Origin: Bacteroidia bacterium
Lineage (GTDB): Bacteria; Bacteroidota; Bacteroidia; Flavobacteriales; Flavobacteriaceae
Assembly (NCBI GenBank): GCA_030428865.1
Contig: JAUIEK010000005.1
Coordinates: 83,657-147,656 of the forward strand
Length of the DNA stretch: 64,000 nt
Reading direction: 5' to 3'
Shown here: piece after piece, positions 36,768-48,389 of the stretch
How positions within the stretch are numbered: position 1 is the first letter of the stretch
Layout: every line of letters begins with the position of its first letter
The notes under the pieces: generated by a model
Told to the model about the DNA's origin: nothing
What the model saw: the letters and a program-made list of their open reading frames with translations, nothing else
Databases searched by the model: none
Made by a program: the position numbers and the translations under genes

Positions 36768-37493
36768 TTATTTTATTCCCACAACTTGGTTGTGAAATTT
36801 TAGATTTATGGTTTTATAGTTATAAATTGACTTATCAGTCAGTGTTTTACTATAGAATATCTTTAGTTTTTTAAACTTGTTTTCTAGATTTTTTTTTGAT
36901 CCAAAATCAATTATATAGATTCCGCTTCTTACAGTAAAAAGATATTCCCCATTCGCTTTTCTATTAATTCCTGTAATCTCTTTCTTGAGAAATTTATCCT
37001 TACTCATAAATAGCAGTAAGTCATAAACCTCTTCTATATTTTCTTTCTTAAATACTCCTGAAACAACAGGAACTCTAGCCGAAAAATTTTGAGACAATGG
37101 TATTTCAAATCCCTTTGAATCAATATAATAAGAGCTTTCATCTTTTAGTATTCGTGCTATTGGAACACGTTCTTTTATAGTTGCAAAAAACTGTCCGTTT
37201 ATTGTTGTGTAAACGGTTGCACTTTCTATATAAGGGTTGGATGAAAGCCGTTCTTCTAGATGGTATAAATCTACTTTAGATTTTGCAAGGTTCTGTAACG
37301 TGTCTTGTTTTTGTATTAACAATTTATTAACCATAGAAGCTGTCAAAAATCGTGCTTCTCTGTTTTCAAACTTAACTCCAATTGTTGTTATTTTCTTTTT
37401 ATTATTTCTCGCATTTGTAAAACCATACAAAAACCCTAACGCTATAAATAGCAAAACTAAAAACAGGTATTTTATAATTCTTTTAAACTTCAT
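36768..37493 (-). CDS. ftsQ: Cell division protein FtsQ
   Basis: A 241-residue bitopic division protein. A single membrane helix (YLFLVLLFIALGFLYGF, about 9-25) is followed by a POTRA-like domain (ESATVYTTINGQFFATIKERVPIAR near 92-116) and a beta domain with SYYIDSKGFEIPL. Sequence conservation of FtsQ is low; position between murC and ftsA makes the call firm. The start overlaps murC by 11 bases. Confidence 0.9.
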   Translation of the reverse strand: MKFKRIIKYLFLVLLFIALGFLYGFTNARNNKKKITTIGVKFENREARFLTASMVNKLLIQKQDTLQNLAKSKVDLYHLEERLSSNPYIESATVYTTINGQFFATIKERVPIARILKDESSYYIDSKGFEIPLSQNFSARVPVVSGVFKKENIEEVYDLLLFMSKDKFLKKEITGINRKANGEYLFTVRSGIYIIDFGSKKNLENKFKKLKIFYSKTLTDKSIYNYKTINLKFHNQVVGIK

Positions 37494-38835
37494 TACCAGA
37501 GAGTTTTAAGAGTTTTTTGCAAACCTCATCAACCATAAGTCCAACATCACCAGCTCCCAACATTGCTACTATTTTTGCACCGCTATCTTTAATATCTGAA
37601 ACTAAAGATTCTTTAGTACTCAGTTTTTTGCTTGTTACAGTAACTTTACTCAAAAGCCACTCAGAATTTACTCCTTCTATTGGAAGTTCTCTTGCTGGAT
37701 AAATATCTAACAACAATACCTCGTCAAATAGTGATAACGCCTTAGAAAAATCATCCGCAAAATCTCTTGTCCTACTAAATAAATGTGGTTGAAAAACTAC
37801 TACCGACTTATCTTTTGGGTACATTTCTTGTATTGATTTTGCAACTGCTTCAATTTCGGTTGGATGATGTGCATAATCATCAATAAGCACTAGATCTTCT
37901 CTCTTAATTCTATAAGAAAACCTTCTTTCTATCCCTTTAAAAGTCAGCAATCGCTTCTTTATATCCAACAAACTCACACCGTAACGATTTGCCATTGTTA
38001 ATGCCGCCATAGCATTCATAATATTATGAGCTCCAGGTAATGAAAACTCAATATCTTCTATAGATTCATTTGGTGTGTTTACATCAAAAACATACGTTCC
38101 ATCATTAATTCTTACGTTCGTAGCAGTATAATCTGATTGATCTTCTATTCCGTAAGTGATTCCTTTAATAGGCAATCCATTTGCTATTACTAACTGATCA
38201 GAAACCAATTTTGAAAAATCTTGAAATGATTCTTCAAGCGCATCTGCATCTCCATAAATATCTAAGTGATCTGCATCCATAGAGGTAATACACGCAATAT
38301 TTGGAGAAAGGTTAAGAAAAGAACGATCAAACTCATCCGCCTCAACAACTGTTATTTTATTTTCTCCCAAAATAAGATTTGACTTATAGTTTTCTGATAT
38401 TCCACCTAAGAAAGCTGTTGCTTTTAAAGGTTCTAATATGTGTCCTAAAATTGTTGATGTTGTTGTTTTTCCATGCGTACCAGCTATTGCAAAACAAAAT
38501 GAGTTTTTGGTAATCAAACCCAATACTTCCGATCGTTTCAAAACTGTATACTTGTGGTTTACAAAAAAGTTTAGTTCAGTATGTCTTTTAGGTATTGCAG
38601 GTGTATAAATCACTAGTGTGTTTTCTAAAGAGAAAAACGATTCAGGAATCAGCTCTTTATTATCTTCATAATGAATGAGAATACCACTTTTTTCTAGTTG
38701 TTGAGTTAAAGGAGTTTGTGTTTTATCATAACCAGCAACTTTTTTCCCCACAGCATAAAAATAGCGAGCCAAAGCACTCATACCAATGCCTCCGATACCG
38801 ATTAAATAAACATTATGTATATGTTTTAAATTCAT
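37483..38835 (-). CDS. murC: UDP-N-acetylmuramate--L-alanine ligase
   Basis: First amino-acid ligase of peptidoglycan precursor synthesis. The 450-residue protein has the N-terminal [11 protein letters not shown], the ATP P-loop AGTHGKTTT near 118, [10 protein letters not shown] and [12 protein letters not shown], which identify MurC among Mur ligases (Mpl is the alternative and unlikely in a dcw cluster). It overlaps murG by four bases and ftsQ by 11. Confidence 0.95.
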   Translation of the reverse strand: MNLKHIHNVYLIGIGGIGMSALARYFYAVGKKVAGYDKTQTPLTQQLEKSGILIHYEDNKELIPESFFSLENTLVIYTPAIPKRHTELNFFVNHKYTVLKRSEVLGLITKNSFCFAIAGTHGKTTTSTILGHILEPLKATAFLGGISENYKSNLILGENKITVVEADEFDRSFLNLSPNIACITSMDADHLDIYGDADALEESFQDFSKLVSDQLVIANGLPIKGITYGIEDQSDYTATNVRINDGTYVFDVNTPNESIEDIEFSLPGAHNIMNAMAALTMANRYGVSLLDIKKRLLTFKGIERRFSYRIKREDLVLIDDYAHHPTEIEAVAKSIQEMYPKDKSVVVFQPHLFSRTRDFADDFSKALSLFDEVLLLDIYPARELPIEGVNSEWLLSKVTVTSKKLSTKESLVSDIKDSGAKIVAMLGAGDVGLMVDEVCKKLLKLSGNEV

Positions 38836-39932
38836 ATATCTAATAACTTCTCTACCTCATTTACAATTAAGTTGGTTGCATTGGGCAATGCCAACTCTTT
38901 TATATTTTCACTTAGATTTTGCTGCTTTCCTTCATCTTTTACAAGTGTTTCAAAAAGTAGCGGAAAACCATCCAACTCACTTTCTTTTAATAAAATTGCT
39001 GCATGTTTATCTGCTACTGATTTTGCATTTTTTGTTTGATGATCTTCTGCAACATTAGGTGACGGAATAAAAATTGTTGGTTTACCAACAATACACAATT
39101 CAGAAACCGAACTTGCTCCTGCTCTTGAAATGATAATATCTGCAGATGCATATGCCAAATCCATTTGATTAATAAATGGATGAATTCTTACATATTTTTT
39201 TTCTCCATACTTTTTATACTCCTCGTAGTAAAGTTTACCACACTGCCATAAAACCTGAACCTTTAATTCCTTAAAGAGTTTTAGGTTCTCTTTTACTAAT
39301 TGATTGATTCTTCTTGCTCCTAAGCTGCCACCTAAAATCAATAATGTAGTTTTTTTATTTTTTAAGTCAAACAGCTTGTTTCCTTTTTTTATTTTTTCTT
39401 TTATATGAACAGAAAGCAAATCTTCTCTAACAGGGTTTCCTGTTTTAACTATTTTTTCAGCTGGGAAAAACCGCTCTAAGTCATCGTAAGCAACACATAC
39501 TTTATTTGCTCTTTTAGACAGGTATTTGTTTGTAATTCCCGGATACGAATTTTGCTCTTGAATAAGTGTTGGTATTTTCTTCTTGCTAGCAACCATTAAT
39601 GTAGGACCACTGGCAAAACCTCCTGTGCCAATAGCAATATCTGGCTTAAATCGATTAATAATTTTCCTTGCTTTTCGCAAACTAACAAACAATTTTAAAG
39701 GAAAAATCAAATTCTGAAGCGTTATTTTTCGTTGAATTCCAGAAATCCATAACCCTTCTATTTTATAGCCAGACTGTGGCACTTTTTCCATTTCCATTTT
39801 CCCTTTTGCTCCAACAAACAAAATATTTGCGTTTGGATAACGGACTTTAATTTCATTTGCAATTGCAATTGCAGGATAAATATGACCTCCTGTACCTCCT
39901 CCACTAATTAGTATATTAACCGATTGTTTCAT
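38832..39932 (-). CDS. murG: UDP-GlcNAc:lipid I N-acetylglucosaminyltransferase
   Basis: Makes lipid II from lipid I on the inner face of the membrane. The 366-residue GT-B enzyme has [38 protein letters not shown] and the nucleotide-sugar site [10 protein letters not shown]. It overlaps ftsW by 17 bases, the usual neighbour. Confidence 0.96.
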   Translation of the reverse strand: MKQSVNILISGGGTGGHIYPAIAIANEIKVRYPNANILFVGAKGKMEMEKVPQSGYKIEGLWISGIQRKITLQNLIFPLKLFVSLRKARKIINRFKPDIAIGTGGFASGPTLMVASKKKIPTLIQEQNSYPGITNKYLSKRANKVCVAYDDLERFFPAEKIVKTGNPVREDLLSVHIKEKIKKGNKLFDLKNKKTTLLILGGSLGARRINQLVKENLKLFKELKVQVLWQCGKLYYEEYKKYGEKKYVRIHPFINQMDLAYASADIIISRAGASSVSELCIVGKPTIFIPSPNVAEDHQTKNAKSVADKHAAILLKESELDGFPLLFETLVKDEGKQQNLSENIKELALPNATNLIVNEVEKLLDI

Positions 39933-41106
39933 GCAAAATTTCTAATGGATTATCATCTAAAATAGACTTTTCTGTTTCTTTTTTAGATGCACTTACACTC
40001 AAGATCATTCCTAAAGCAAAACATGTCATCCAAATTGAAGTTCCTCCACTACTGATTAGCGGCAATGTTTGCCCTGTAACAGGCAACAGATTTGTAGCAA
40101 CTGCCATATTTATTCCTGCTTGAAAAACAATTGGAAATCCTACTCCAATAACAAGCAAAGAACCAAAAACCGTATTGGCTTTTCGCACTGTAATTACTAT
40201 CCTAAATAGTAACAAAAAGTAAACAAACACAACAAGTATAGCGCCAACCAAACCATATTCTTCTACTATGATAGCATAAATAAAATCTGAAGAAGATTGT
40301 GGCAAAAAGTTTTTTTGCACACTTTTTCCAGGACCTTTTCCAATCAAACTCCCTGTTGCTATTGCAATCTTTGCCTTTTCTACTTGATATTGCTCTACAT
40401 CATTCTTTTGTGAGAAGTTTTCAATTCTGTTTTGCCACGTATTAATTCGGTTAGGCATTGCTCCAGGAAAAGCTTTTACTACCAGAACAAATAATGTGAG
40501 CGCTACCAATCCAACCCCAATAATATATCCAATGTATTTTATTGGATAATTACCTATAAACACCAATACCAGAACCATGAAAAACAGAATTGCTGTGGTA
40601 GAAAAGTTTGCTGGCAAAATAAGCGCTAATATTAAACCAACAGGCAACCACAACTGCCACAGACTCTCCTTAAATACAATTTTAGCATCCTTGTTTTTAG
40701 CCAAGTAACGAGCCACATACACCATTAGAACCAAACCTGCTAGTGTTGAAGTTTGAAATCCAATACCTACAAAAGGAATTTGTATCCATCTACTTGCATT
40801 CGCGCCTCCTATTGTAGTGCCTTGCAGCAGCGTATAAATCAACAGAAATACAACAACAGGCAATAACAGAACTGAACTACCACTAAAGTATCGATAAGGT
40901 ATTTTATGAACCAAGTAAATGATAGCAAAGCCCATTAATAAAAGCACAATGTGTTTTACTAAATATCCTACTGTAGAACCTTTACCTACAACATATACCA
41001 AATTTGTGCTTGTACTATAAACAGGCATAAACGAAAACAAAGCCAAAAGAGCCACAACAGCCCAAATTGTCTTATCTCCCTTTATATGTTTTAGCAGCAT
41101 TTTCAA
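39916..41106 (-). CDS. ftsW: Septal SEDS glycosyltransferase FtsW
   Basis: A 396-residue polytopic SEDS protein that polymerises lipid II at the septum with FtsI. About ten membrane helices are visible. Family motifs are [32 protein letters not shown] in segments after residue 250, and [10 protein letters not shown] near the C-terminus. RodA is the alternative; the dcw position favours FtsW. Confidence 0.95.
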   Translation of the reverse strand: MKMLLKHIKGDKTIWAVVALLALFSFMPVYSTSTNLVYVVGKGSTVGYLVKHIVLLLMGFAIIYLVHKIPYRYFSGSSVLLLPVVVFLLIYTLLQGTTIGGANASRWIQIPFVGIGFQTSTLAGLVLMVYVARYLAKNKDAKIVFKESLWQLWLPVGLILALILPANFSTTAILFFMVLVLVFIGNYPIKYIGYIIGVGLVALTLFVLVVKAFPGAMPNRINTWQNRIENFSQKNDVEQYQVEKAKIAIATGSLIGKGPGKSVQKNFLPQSSSDFIYAIIVEEYGLVGAILVVFVYFLLLFRIVITVRKANTVFGSLLVIGVGFPIVFQAGINMAVATNLLPVTGQTLPLISSGGTSIWMTCFALGMILSVSASKKETEKSILDDNPLEILHETIG

Positions 41107-41108
41107 AA

Positions 41109-42443
41109 TTATAACTCTCTTACGGCATTTTTAAATTGACGACCTCTGTCTTCGTAATTTTCAAATAAATCAAAACTTGCACATGCTGGAGATAACAAAA
41201 CCACATCTCCTTTTTCAGAAAGTTTATACGCAACCTTTACTGCTTCTTCTGCACCACGCGTTTCTATTAAAGCATCTACAATATTGCCGAACGTATTAAT
41301 AATTTTAGTATTATTTTCTCCTAAACAAACAATTGCTTTAACCTTTTCCCTCACTAAAGGCAGTAAATCATCATAATCATTTCCTTTATCAACTCCTCCT
41401 ACAATCCAAACGACTGGTTTGTCCATACATTCTAACGCATAAAAAGTGGCATTTACATTAGTTGCCTTTGAATCGTTGATAAATCGTACTCCATTTACCT
41501 TTTGAACATATTCTAAACGATGTTCTACTCCTTCGAAATTTGACAAACTATCGCGCAACGATTCTTTTCTAACCGCAAGCAACTGAGAAGCCATTGTAGC
41601 TGCCATTGCATTTTTTAAGTTATGTTTTCCTTGAAGGACTAATTTTGTTGTATCCATAATAAATTCTTCTGAATTGACTCTTGTTATTAACTCTGTTCCT
41701 TTTAAAAATGCTCCATACTCCAACTCTTTTTTAGCGGAAAACGGAACTTTTATTGCTCTAGAAATGTGTTTATCTAATCCTTTTTTTATCGCTTCATCAT
41801 CAGCATCATATAATAGATAATCACTTTCTTTTTGATTCATTGTAATTCGAAATTTTGAAGCGATGTATTTATCAAAATCATACTGGTAACGATCTAAATG
41901 ATCGGGAGAAATATTGGTAATCATAGCAATGTGTGGAGCGAAATCTGTAATTCCGTCTAACTGAAAACTACTAATCTCTAACACATAGTTTCTATGGTTT
42001 CTCTCTGCTACCTGTTGCGCAAAACTTTGCCCAATATTCCCTGCCAAACCTACATCAATTCCATCTTGTTTAATAAGATGATGTGTTAGCAATGTAGTAG
42101 TCGTTTTTCCATTAGACCCTGTTATTCCCACAAGAGTTGCATCTGTGTATTGAGATGCAAATTCTATCTCTGAAACAACTAGAATCTTACGATCAAAAAG
42201 CTGTTTAACCAAAGAAATATTATCAGGTATTCCTGGGCTTTTCATTACCAAATCTGCATCCATAATTTTTGATTCTGAATGCTGATTTTCTTCAAAATTT
42301 ATCTCGTGTTGTATAAGAACGTTTTTATACTTCTCCGTTATGCTTCCTTTGTCTGAAACAAAAACTTCATATCCTTTCTTTTTTCCCAAAATGGCTGTTC
42401 CCACTCCACTTTCTCCAGCTCCTAAAACCACCAACTTTTTCAT
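41109..42443 (-). CDS. murD: UDP-N-acetylmuramoyl-L-alanine--D-glutamate ligase
   Basis: Adds D-Glu to UDP-MurNAc-L-Ala. The 444-residue ligase begins VVLGAGESGVGTAILGK and has the P-loop GITGSNGKTTTT near 108, NISPDHLDRY and FINDSKATNVNAT, the MurD-specific signature. It directly abuts mraY (start at 42443, next to the mraY stop at 42444) and precedes ftsW by two bases. Confidence 0.96.
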   Translation of the reverse strand: MKKLVVLGAGESGVGTAILGKKKGYEVFVSDKGSITEKYKNVLIQHEINFEENQHSESKIMDADLVMKSPGIPDNISLVKQLFDRKILVVSEIEFASQYTDATLVGITGSNGKTTTTLLTHHLIKQDGIDVGLAGNIGQSFAQQVAERNHRNYVLEISSFQLDGITDFAPHIAMITNISPDHLDRYQYDFDKYIASKFRITMNQKESDYLLYDADDEAIKKGLDKHISRAIKVPFSAKKELEYGAFLKGTELITRVNSEEFIMDTTKLVLQGKHNLKNAMAATMASQLLAVRKESLRDSLSNFEGVEHRLEYVQKVNGVRFINDSKATNVNATFYALECMDKPVVWIVGGVDKGNDYDDLLPLVREKVKAIVCLGENNTKIINTFGNIVDALIETRGAEEAVKVAYKLSEKGDVVLLSPACASFDLFENYEDRGRQFKNAVREL

Positions 42444-43670
42444 TTACCTTAATTTTAAGGTTACGATAGTAAAAACCGCTAGCAAAATCCCCACAATCCA
42501 AAACCGAACAACAATTTTACTTTCATGATATCCTAGCTTTTGATAATGATGGTGTAATGGTGACATTTTAAATATTCGTCTTCCTACGCCAAATTTCTTT
42601 TTGGTGTATTTAAAATATGAGACTTGTAAAATCACCGACAAATTCTCTACAACGAAAACTCCTGCCAAAATAGGAAGCAGTAATTCTTTTCGAATCGCAA
42701 TTGCAATTACCGCTATAATTCCTCCAATAGTTAAACTACCCGTGTCTCCCATAAATACTTGAGCAGGATACGTGTTATACCATAAAAACCCTATTAAGGC
42801 TCCTGCAAAAGCAAGAATGTAAACCGTCATTTCTCCTGAATTAGGAATGTACATTACATCCAAATAATCTGCAAAAATGATATTACCAGAAACCCAAGCA
42901 AAAACGGCCAATGCAATAACAATTATAGCTGAAGAGCCAGCCGCTAATCCATCAATACCATCTGTTAGGTTTGCACCATTAGAAATTCCTGTAACAATAA
43001 AAATGGTTATGAAAATGAAAACAATCCAACCATATTTTTCTGCTTTTTCTCCTAAAAAGGATAGTAAACTAGCATAATCTAGCTCGTTATTTTTAAAAAA
43101 TGGAACGGTTGTTTTAATCGACTTCTCTGCCTTACCAAACAACACTTTTTTCCCTTCTTGGTTTTCAATTTGCTGTTCTTTAGGCAATTGTTGTTTTATG
43201 GTAACATCACCATGGAAATAAAGCATGGAACCTACAATTAAGCCAAGACCTACTTGACCTAGTATTTTGAATTTCCCCTTTAAGCCTTGCTTGTCTTTTT
43301 TAAAAACTTTAATGTAATCATCTAAAAACCCAATTAAACCCATCCATATAGTTGTGATCAATAAGATTATTACATAAATATTATCCAGCTTAGTAAGTAA
43401 AAAAACAGGAATTAAAGTCGAAAAAATGATAATTAAACCACCCATTGTTGGTGTTCCTGCTTTTTGGTTTTGACCATCTAAGCCTAAATCTCGAATCGTT
43501 TCTCCAACTTGTTGTTTTCGCAAATAGGTAATAATCCGTTTACCATAAATTGAAGAAATCAACAATGCTAAAATAAAGGCAGACGCTGCTCTAAATGTAA
43601 TAAACTGAAATAATCCTGCACCTGGAAAATTAAACTGAGATTCTAAATATTCAAATAAATAATAGAGCAT
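42444..43670 (-). CDS. mraY: Phospho-MurNAc-pentapeptide transferase MraY
   Basis: Forms lipid I by transferring phospho-MurNAc-pentapeptide to undecaprenyl phosphate. The 408-residue polytopic protein has GTPTMGGL near 72, GFLDDYIKV with the catalytic Asp pair, [12 protein letters not shown] and [11 protein letters not shown]. It carries an insert of about 60 residues after DGDVTIK-type sequence (near 155-215, including [15 protein letters not shown]) relative to the E. coli enzyme, as in other Bacteroidota. Confidence 0.96.
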   Translation of the reverse strand: MLYYLFEYLESQFNFPGAGLFQFITFRAASAFILALLISSIYGKRIITYLRKQQVGETIRDLGLDGQNQKAGTPTMGGLIIIFSTLIPVFLLTKLDNIYVIILLITTIWMGLIGFLDDYIKVFKKDKQGLKGKFKILGQVGLGLIVGSMLYFHGDVTIKQQLPKEQQIENQEGKKVLFGKAEKSIKTTVPFFKNNELDYASLLSFLGEKAEKYGWIVFIFITIFIVTGISNGANLTDGIDGLAAGSSAIIVIALAVFAWVSGNIIFADYLDVMYIPNSGEMTVYILAFAGALIGFLWYNTYPAQVFMGDTGSLTIGGIIAVIAIAIRKELLLPILAGVFVVENLSVILQVSYFKYTKKKFGVGRRIFKMSPLHHHYQKLGYHESKIVVRFWIVGILLAVFTIVTLKLR

Positions 43671-43671
43671 G

Positions 43672-45138
43672 TTATTTGCTTAACTGTTTAAAACATTGTG
43701 TTACTTCTTCCATATCATCAAAATGGATTCGCTTTCCATTAATTTCCTGATAAGTTTCGTGACCTTTTCCTGCAATTAGAACAATATCACCTCCTTGTGA
43801 GAATTTACAAGCTGTTTTAATAGCCTGTTTTCTGTCTACTATTGTTACTATTTTTTTATAATTCTCCGCAGAAACTCCTTTCTCCATATCATCTAAAATT
43901 GATTGCGGATCTTCCGTTCTTGGATTATCTGACGTAAAAACAACCTGATCACTTAATTGCGAGGCGATATGTGCCATTTTTGGTCTTTTGGTTTTGTCTC
44001 GATCGCCCCCACAACCTACAACTGTAATCAACTTCTCGTTACCTGTTCTTATATCATTAATGGTTTCTAACACATTTTTAAGAGCATCTGGTGTATGCGC
44101 ATAATCAACAATTGCCGTAACTCGGGTATCAGAAATAAAGTATTCAAACCTACCGCTTACACTATCCAATTCACTTACTGCGGTAAGCATCATGAATTTA
44201 TCCATTCCCAACAAATCTGCAGCAGCAACAATAGCCAACATATTATATACATTAAATTGACCAATCAGTTTTATCCAAACTTCTGTTCCATCTATACTAA
44301 TTAGAGTTCCAGAAAGTTGTTTTTCTATAATTTTAGCCTTGTAATCTGCCAGCGTTTTTAGCGCATACGTTTTCTTTCTTGCTCTTGTATTTTGCAACAT
44401 GATGTTACCATTCTTATCATCAATATTTGTGAGCCCAAAGGCAGATTTTGACAACGAATCAAAAAATGATTTTTTTACATCTCTGTACTCAGCAAATGTT
44501 TTATGATAATCTAAATGATCATGAGATAAGTTTGTGAAGATTCCACCAGCAAAAAACAACCCTTCTGTTCTTTTCTGATGAATTCCATGAGAACTGACTT
44601 CCATAAAACAATACTCAACACCTTCTTGAACCATCTGATCTAAAAACTCGTTAATTTTTACAGAATCAGGTGTTGTATGTGTTGCGGGATATTCGCTCTC
44701 ACCTATCATAACTTTTACTGTTGATAAAAGTCCTGCTTTATATCCTGCTTTTTTAAATAGTTCATACAACAATGATGCAACAGTTGTTTTACCATTAGTT
44801 CCTGTAACGCCTACTAGTTGGAGTTTTTTTGATGGATTATCAAAATAATTAGCAGCCATTACTGCCAATGCTGATTGACTATTTTCGACTTCTATGTAGG
44901 TAACTTCTGCTGTTTTTTGATCAGGGATCTTTTCACAAACAATTGCACTAGCTCCTCTTTTAATTGCGTCATTTATAAAATCATGACCATCTACTTGAAC
45001 ACCTTTTTGAGCAACATATAAAAAGTTTTTCTCAATTTTTCGAGAATCAAAACTAATTCCTGAAAGCATTATTTCTGTACTTCCATAGACTGCATTAACC
45101 GTCACTTTATACAATATGTCTTTCAACGATTTTGTCAT
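43672..45138 (-). CDS. murE: UDP-MurNAc-tripeptide synthetase MurE, meso-DAP type
   Basis: Adds the third peptide residue. The 488-residue ligase has the P-loop [10 protein letters not shown] near 112, [20 protein letters not shown] and [10 protein letters not shown]. The DNPR motif near residue 404 (SDNPRTEDP) is the known meso-diaminopimelate specificity marker, as opposed to the lysine type. It overlaps the ftsI stop by four bases. Confidence 0.96.
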   Translation of the reverse strand: MTKSLKDILYKVTVNAVYGSTEIMLSGISFDSRKIEKNFLYVAQKGVQVDGHDFINDAIKRGASAIVCEKIPDQKTAEVTYIEVENSQSALAVMAANYFDNPSKKLQLVGVTGTNGKTTVASLLYELFKKAGYKAGLLSTVKVMIGESEYPATHTTPDSVKINEFLDQMVQEGVEYCFMEVSSHGIHQKRTEGLFFAGGIFTNLSHDHLDYHKTFAEYRDVKKSFFDSLSKSAFGLTNIDDKNGNIMLQNTRARKKTYALKTLADYKAKIIEKQLSGTLISIDGTEVWIKLIGQFNVYNMLAIVAAADLLGMDKFMMLTAVSELDSVSGRFEYFISDTRVTAIVDYAHTPDALKNVLETINDIRTGNEKLITVVGCGGDRDKTKRPKMAHIASQLSDQVVFTSDNPRTEDPQSILDDMEKGVSAENYKKIVTIVDRKQAIKTACKFSQGGDIVLIAGKGHETYQEINGKRIHFDDMEEVTQCFKQLSK

Positions 45139-47153
45139 GAAGCAAGTGTTAATAGAATTGTTTGACCTTTTGCTATTTCTAGCCCTTCTTCAAGTGATTG
45201 ATTTTTCACATTACCAAAACCCTTTACCTTTACTTTGAGCCCTAAATTCTCTAATAACGAGATGGCATCCATAGCAGGCATCCCAACAACGTCAGGAATT
45301 TTGTTGCTTATTTTCTCCGCCTTTTCTTGATATGCCAAGTACGTTTCATCAACTTCTTGAAAAGATTGAACTTCTTTAATTTCTTCAGAATCTTTTGGGC
45401 TACTTGTATATATCTTCTGAGCAATTTCTTTAAAAACTGGTGCAGCTACAATTGCTCCGTAATATCCTTTCTTTTTATCTGGATCGTGAATTACCACAAT
45501 GCAAGAATATTTTGGTTTATCTACAGGGAAAAATCCCGCAAAAGAAGCTACGTATCTATCATCTGAATATCCAGCATAAATAGTATCTCCTTGGCTATTT
45601 ACATGCGTAGGAACAAATTTTTTAGCCGTTCCTGTTTTTCCTGCCATTGAAAAATTGGGTGTATAAATATTATCTGCCGTTCCCTTTATCACTACATTTT
45701 CCATCACTTTTTTCATTTTCTTGATGGTTTCTTTTGATGCTATTTCCAGATTCAGAATTTCTGTTTCAAAAGTTTTCTCTATTTTATTTTGCCTTTTTAT
45801 TTCTTTAATAAAACGCGGTTTCACCATTACACCGTCATTCGCCACTGCATTATAAAGCGTAAGCATTTGTAATGGCGTAACCGCAACTCCATATCCCCAA
45901 GACATCCACTCCAAAGTGGTTTTATACCAATTCTTATCGTTAGGCTTAGGAACTACAGGTTTTCCTTCTCCTTTTATTACAAGTCCTAAAGGTTTTGTTA
46001 AATGATATTGATCTAACCTTTCTATAAATTTTTCTGGTTTATCATCATAATGTTTACGGATTAGCTTTACTATTCCAACATTTGACGAAACTTCAAAAAC
46101 ACGTGCCGCTGAAATTTCTCCATGACCTCCTCTTTCAGAATCTTCTACCTTTCTTCCATGAATAAATATTTTTCCTTTTTCTGCATCTACAACTGTTGAA
46201 GTATCAATTACTTTATCATCTATAGCAGCCATTAAACTAGCTAACTTAAACGTAGAACCTGGCTCATGAGATTCCCAAACAGCATAATTCCTTTTTTCAT
46301 AATATTTACCATTTTTTGTTCTTCCTAAATTGGCAATAGCTTTTATTTCTCCTGTTTTAACCTCCATTACAACTGCACAACCATGATCTGCCTCAAAATA
46401 TTCCAACTGCTTTAACAAAGCATGATGAGTAATGTCTTGCATGTTTACATCTATTGTTGTAACAACATCTCTTCCATCAACAGGTTCTTTTTCATTTACA
46501 TCACTTATCGGCTTCCATTGCCCTTTTGCAATTCGTTGCTTCCAGCGCAAACCATTTTCTCCAGCCATGAAATCCGCATAAGCACCTTCTATTCCCGCAC
46601 CACCTCTATAATCACTATACCCAATTGTTCTTTCCGCTATTTTACCAATAGGATGCGCTCGTACCGTTTTTTGCTCCGCTATAAAACCTCCCTTATACAC
46701 ACCTAGATTAAAAATTGGAAATGACTTAATTTTTACATAATCATTATAACTTACATCTCTGGCTATCAATAAATATCTGTTACCTATTTTTCTAGCATTT
46801 TGCATTTTCTTCTTATAATGATGCGCTGGTTTACCCAAGAGTTCTGACAATTCTTTTGACAGCTTTGAAACATCGCTTTGAAAAACACTAGCTTCAACAG
46901 ACATCACATCCATTCTAATAGTAAATCTTGACATAGATGTTGCCAACAAATTTCCATCAGCAGCATAAACATTTCCTTTATTTGCATATACCGTGTCTTG
47001 CTTTACGGTTAAATCTGTTGCCAGTTTTCTATATTTTTCTCCTTGCGAATTTTGAATATAAAACACTCGAAACAGCACTGAAAACAGCAAGAGAACCATA
47101 AAAGCAGCGGAAAAGTAGAATTTAGTTAATATGCTCTTTTTATGATTTTTCAA
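45135..47153 (-). CDS. ftsI: Septal transpeptidase FtsI (PBP3-type) with PASTA domain
   Basis: Class-B penicillin-binding protein that cross-links septal peptidoglycan. The 672-residue protein has one N-terminal helix (about 11-28), a pedestal domain, and the transpeptidase domain with STFK near 297, SSN near 357 and KTGTAKK near 503. The last 60 residues form a PASTA-like domain (KIPDVVGMPAMDAISLLENLGLKVKVKG), which E. coli FtsI lacks but SpoVD/PBP2x-type enzymes have. The stop overlaps murE. Confidence 0.95.
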   Translation of the reverse strand: MKNHKKSILTKFYFSAAFMVLLLFSVLFRVFYIQNSQGEKYRKLATDLTVKQDTVYANKGNVYAADGNLLATSMSRFTIRMDVMSVEASVFQSDVSKLSKELSELLGKPAHHYKKKMQNARKIGNRYLLIARDVSYNDYVKIKSFPIFNLGVYKGGFIAEQKTVRAHPIGKIAERTIGYSDYRGGAGIEGAYADFMAGENGLRWKQRIAKGQWKPISDVNEKEPVDGRDVVTTIDVNMQDITHHALLKQLEYFEADHGCAVVMEVKTGEIKAIANLGRTKNGKYYEKRNYAVWESHEPGSTFKLASLMAAIDDKVIDTSTVVDAEKGKIFIHGRKVEDSERGGHGEISAARVFEVSSNVGIVKLIRKHYDDKPEKFIERLDQYHLTKPLGLVIKGEGKPVVPKPNDKNWYKTTLEWMSWGYGVAVTPLQMLTLYNAVANDGVMVKPRFIKEIKRQNKIEKTFETEILNLEIASKETIKKMKKVMENVVIKGTADNIYTPNFSMAGKTGTAKKFVPTHVNSQGDTIYAGYSDDRYVASFAGFFPVDKPKYSCIVVIHDPDKKKGYYGAIVAAPVFKEIAQKIYTSSPKDSEEIKEVQSFQEVDETYLAYQEKAEKISNKIPDVVGMPAMDAISLLENLGLKVKVKGFGNVKNQSLEEGLEIAKGQTILLTLAS

Positions 47154-47159
47154 AACACA

Positions 47160-47483
47160 CTATTCTTTTTGCTTAACAACAATTCTTTTTGGAGGCACAT
47201 CTGCTGATTGCAGACCTAGCTTTTTCGCATTTTCCCGAATATTAGATTCCATCTTCATTCGCATTAATCGAGTTTTTGTATCAACATATCGAGCACGGAG
47301 CTCTCTTTGCTCTTTATTTAATTCTGCTATTTTTATTACTTTTTTATCAGCGCTGTGTGCACTTGAAATCATAAGAAGCAACAAAACCACAAACAAAATC
47401 ATTCTCCAATTCTTAAGAGAACCTTCTTCTATCAAGAAGCCTCCTTTTAGAATTTGATATATATTTTTCTTTACTTTAGACAT
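47160..47483 (-). CDS. ftsL: FtsL-like division protein
   Basis: A 107-residue bitopic protein: about 25 cytosolic residues, one membrane helix (MILFVVLLLLMISSAHSA, about 28-45), then a coiled-coil-forming stretch (KIAELNKEQRELRARYVDTKTRLMRMKMES). This size, topology and position between rsmH and ftsI define FtsL; sequence similarity across phyla is minimal. It lies six bases from both neighbours. Confidence 0.88.
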   Translation of the reverse strand: MSKVKKNIYQILKGGFLIEEGSLKNWRMILFVVLLLLMISSAHSADKKVIKIAELNKEQRELRARYVDTKTRLMRMKMESNIRENAKKLGLQSADVPPKRIVVKQKE

Positions 47484-47489
47484 AAACTG

Positions 47490-48389
47490 CTACACAAGAG
47501 TTGCTATTCTTAATTTAGCACTACGTGCCCTATTATTATTTTGCACTTCTCTACTATCAGGAACTATTAATCCTCCCACTTTCTTTAGCGGAACACTACT
47601 GTTTCCAAAAAAATCTTTCTCTGGTTCTTCAGAAGTAAATAACCCAGACCTAATAAACCGTTTTACCAAACGATCTTCTAAAGAATGATAAGAAATAACA
47701 CACAATCTTCCATCAGGATTCAACAAACCAGGAACTTGACTTAAAAAATCTTTCAACACCTCTAACTCTTGATTAACTTCAATTCTAATTGCTTGAAAAA
47801 CCTGAGCTAACACTTTATTTTCTCTTGTTTTAGGCAAAAATTTAGCTAACGTTTTTTTCAACTCAAAACTTGTCTTTATCTCTCGCTCATTTCTTAGCTG
47901 AACAATTTCTTTAGCCATCGCTTTTGAACTTCTCAATTCTCCATACAAATAGAGAACATCTGCCAACTCTTGCTCACTATATTCATTCACAACCTGCCTT
48001 GCGTTTACTTTAGCAGATTGACTCATTCTCATATCCAAATCTGCATCATACCGAATTGAAAAACCTCTTTCAGCCTGATTAAACTGATGAGAAGACACTC
48101 CTAAATCCGCCAATATTCCATCAACTTTTTGCACTCCATAAAATTTCAAATACCGTGAAATGAAGCGAAAATTTTCTTCAATCAACACAAACCGATCATC
48201 TTCAATTTTATTCTGAACAGCATCCTCATCCTGATCAAAAGCAAACAACTTTCCTCCTTTACCAAGCCTTTTCAAAATCTCTCGAGAATGACCACCTCCA
48301 CCAAAAGTCACATCTACATATACCCCGTCTTCTTTAATATTTAAAGCGTCAACACTTTCTTTTAATAAAACAGCCTCATGATAACTCAT
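47490..48389 (-). CDS. rsmH: 16S rRNA (cytosine1402-N4)-methyltransferase
   Basis: SAM-dependent methylation of C1402 in the ribosomal decoding site. The 299-residue protein has HEAVLLKESVDAL, VDVTFGGGGHSREIL, ILADLGVSSHQFN and YHSLEDRLVKRF, a complete RsmH/MraW set. It overlaps mraZ by 14 bases, the standard arrangement at the head of the dcw cluster. Confidence 0.96.
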   Translation of the reverse strand: MSYHEAVLLKESVDALNIKEDGVYVDVTFGGGGHSREILKRLGKGGKLFAFDQDEDAVQNKIEDDRFVLIEENFRFISRYLKFYGVQKVDGILADLGVSSHQFNQAERGFSIRYDADLDMRMSQSAKVNARQVVNEYSEQELADVLYLYGELRSSKAMAKEIVQLRNEREIKTSFELKKTLAKFLPKTRENKVLAQVFQAIRIEVNQELEVLKDFLSQVPGLLNPDGRLCVISYHSLEDRLVKRFIRSGLFTSEEPEKDFFGNSSVPLKKVGGLIVPDSREVQNNNRARSAKLRIATLV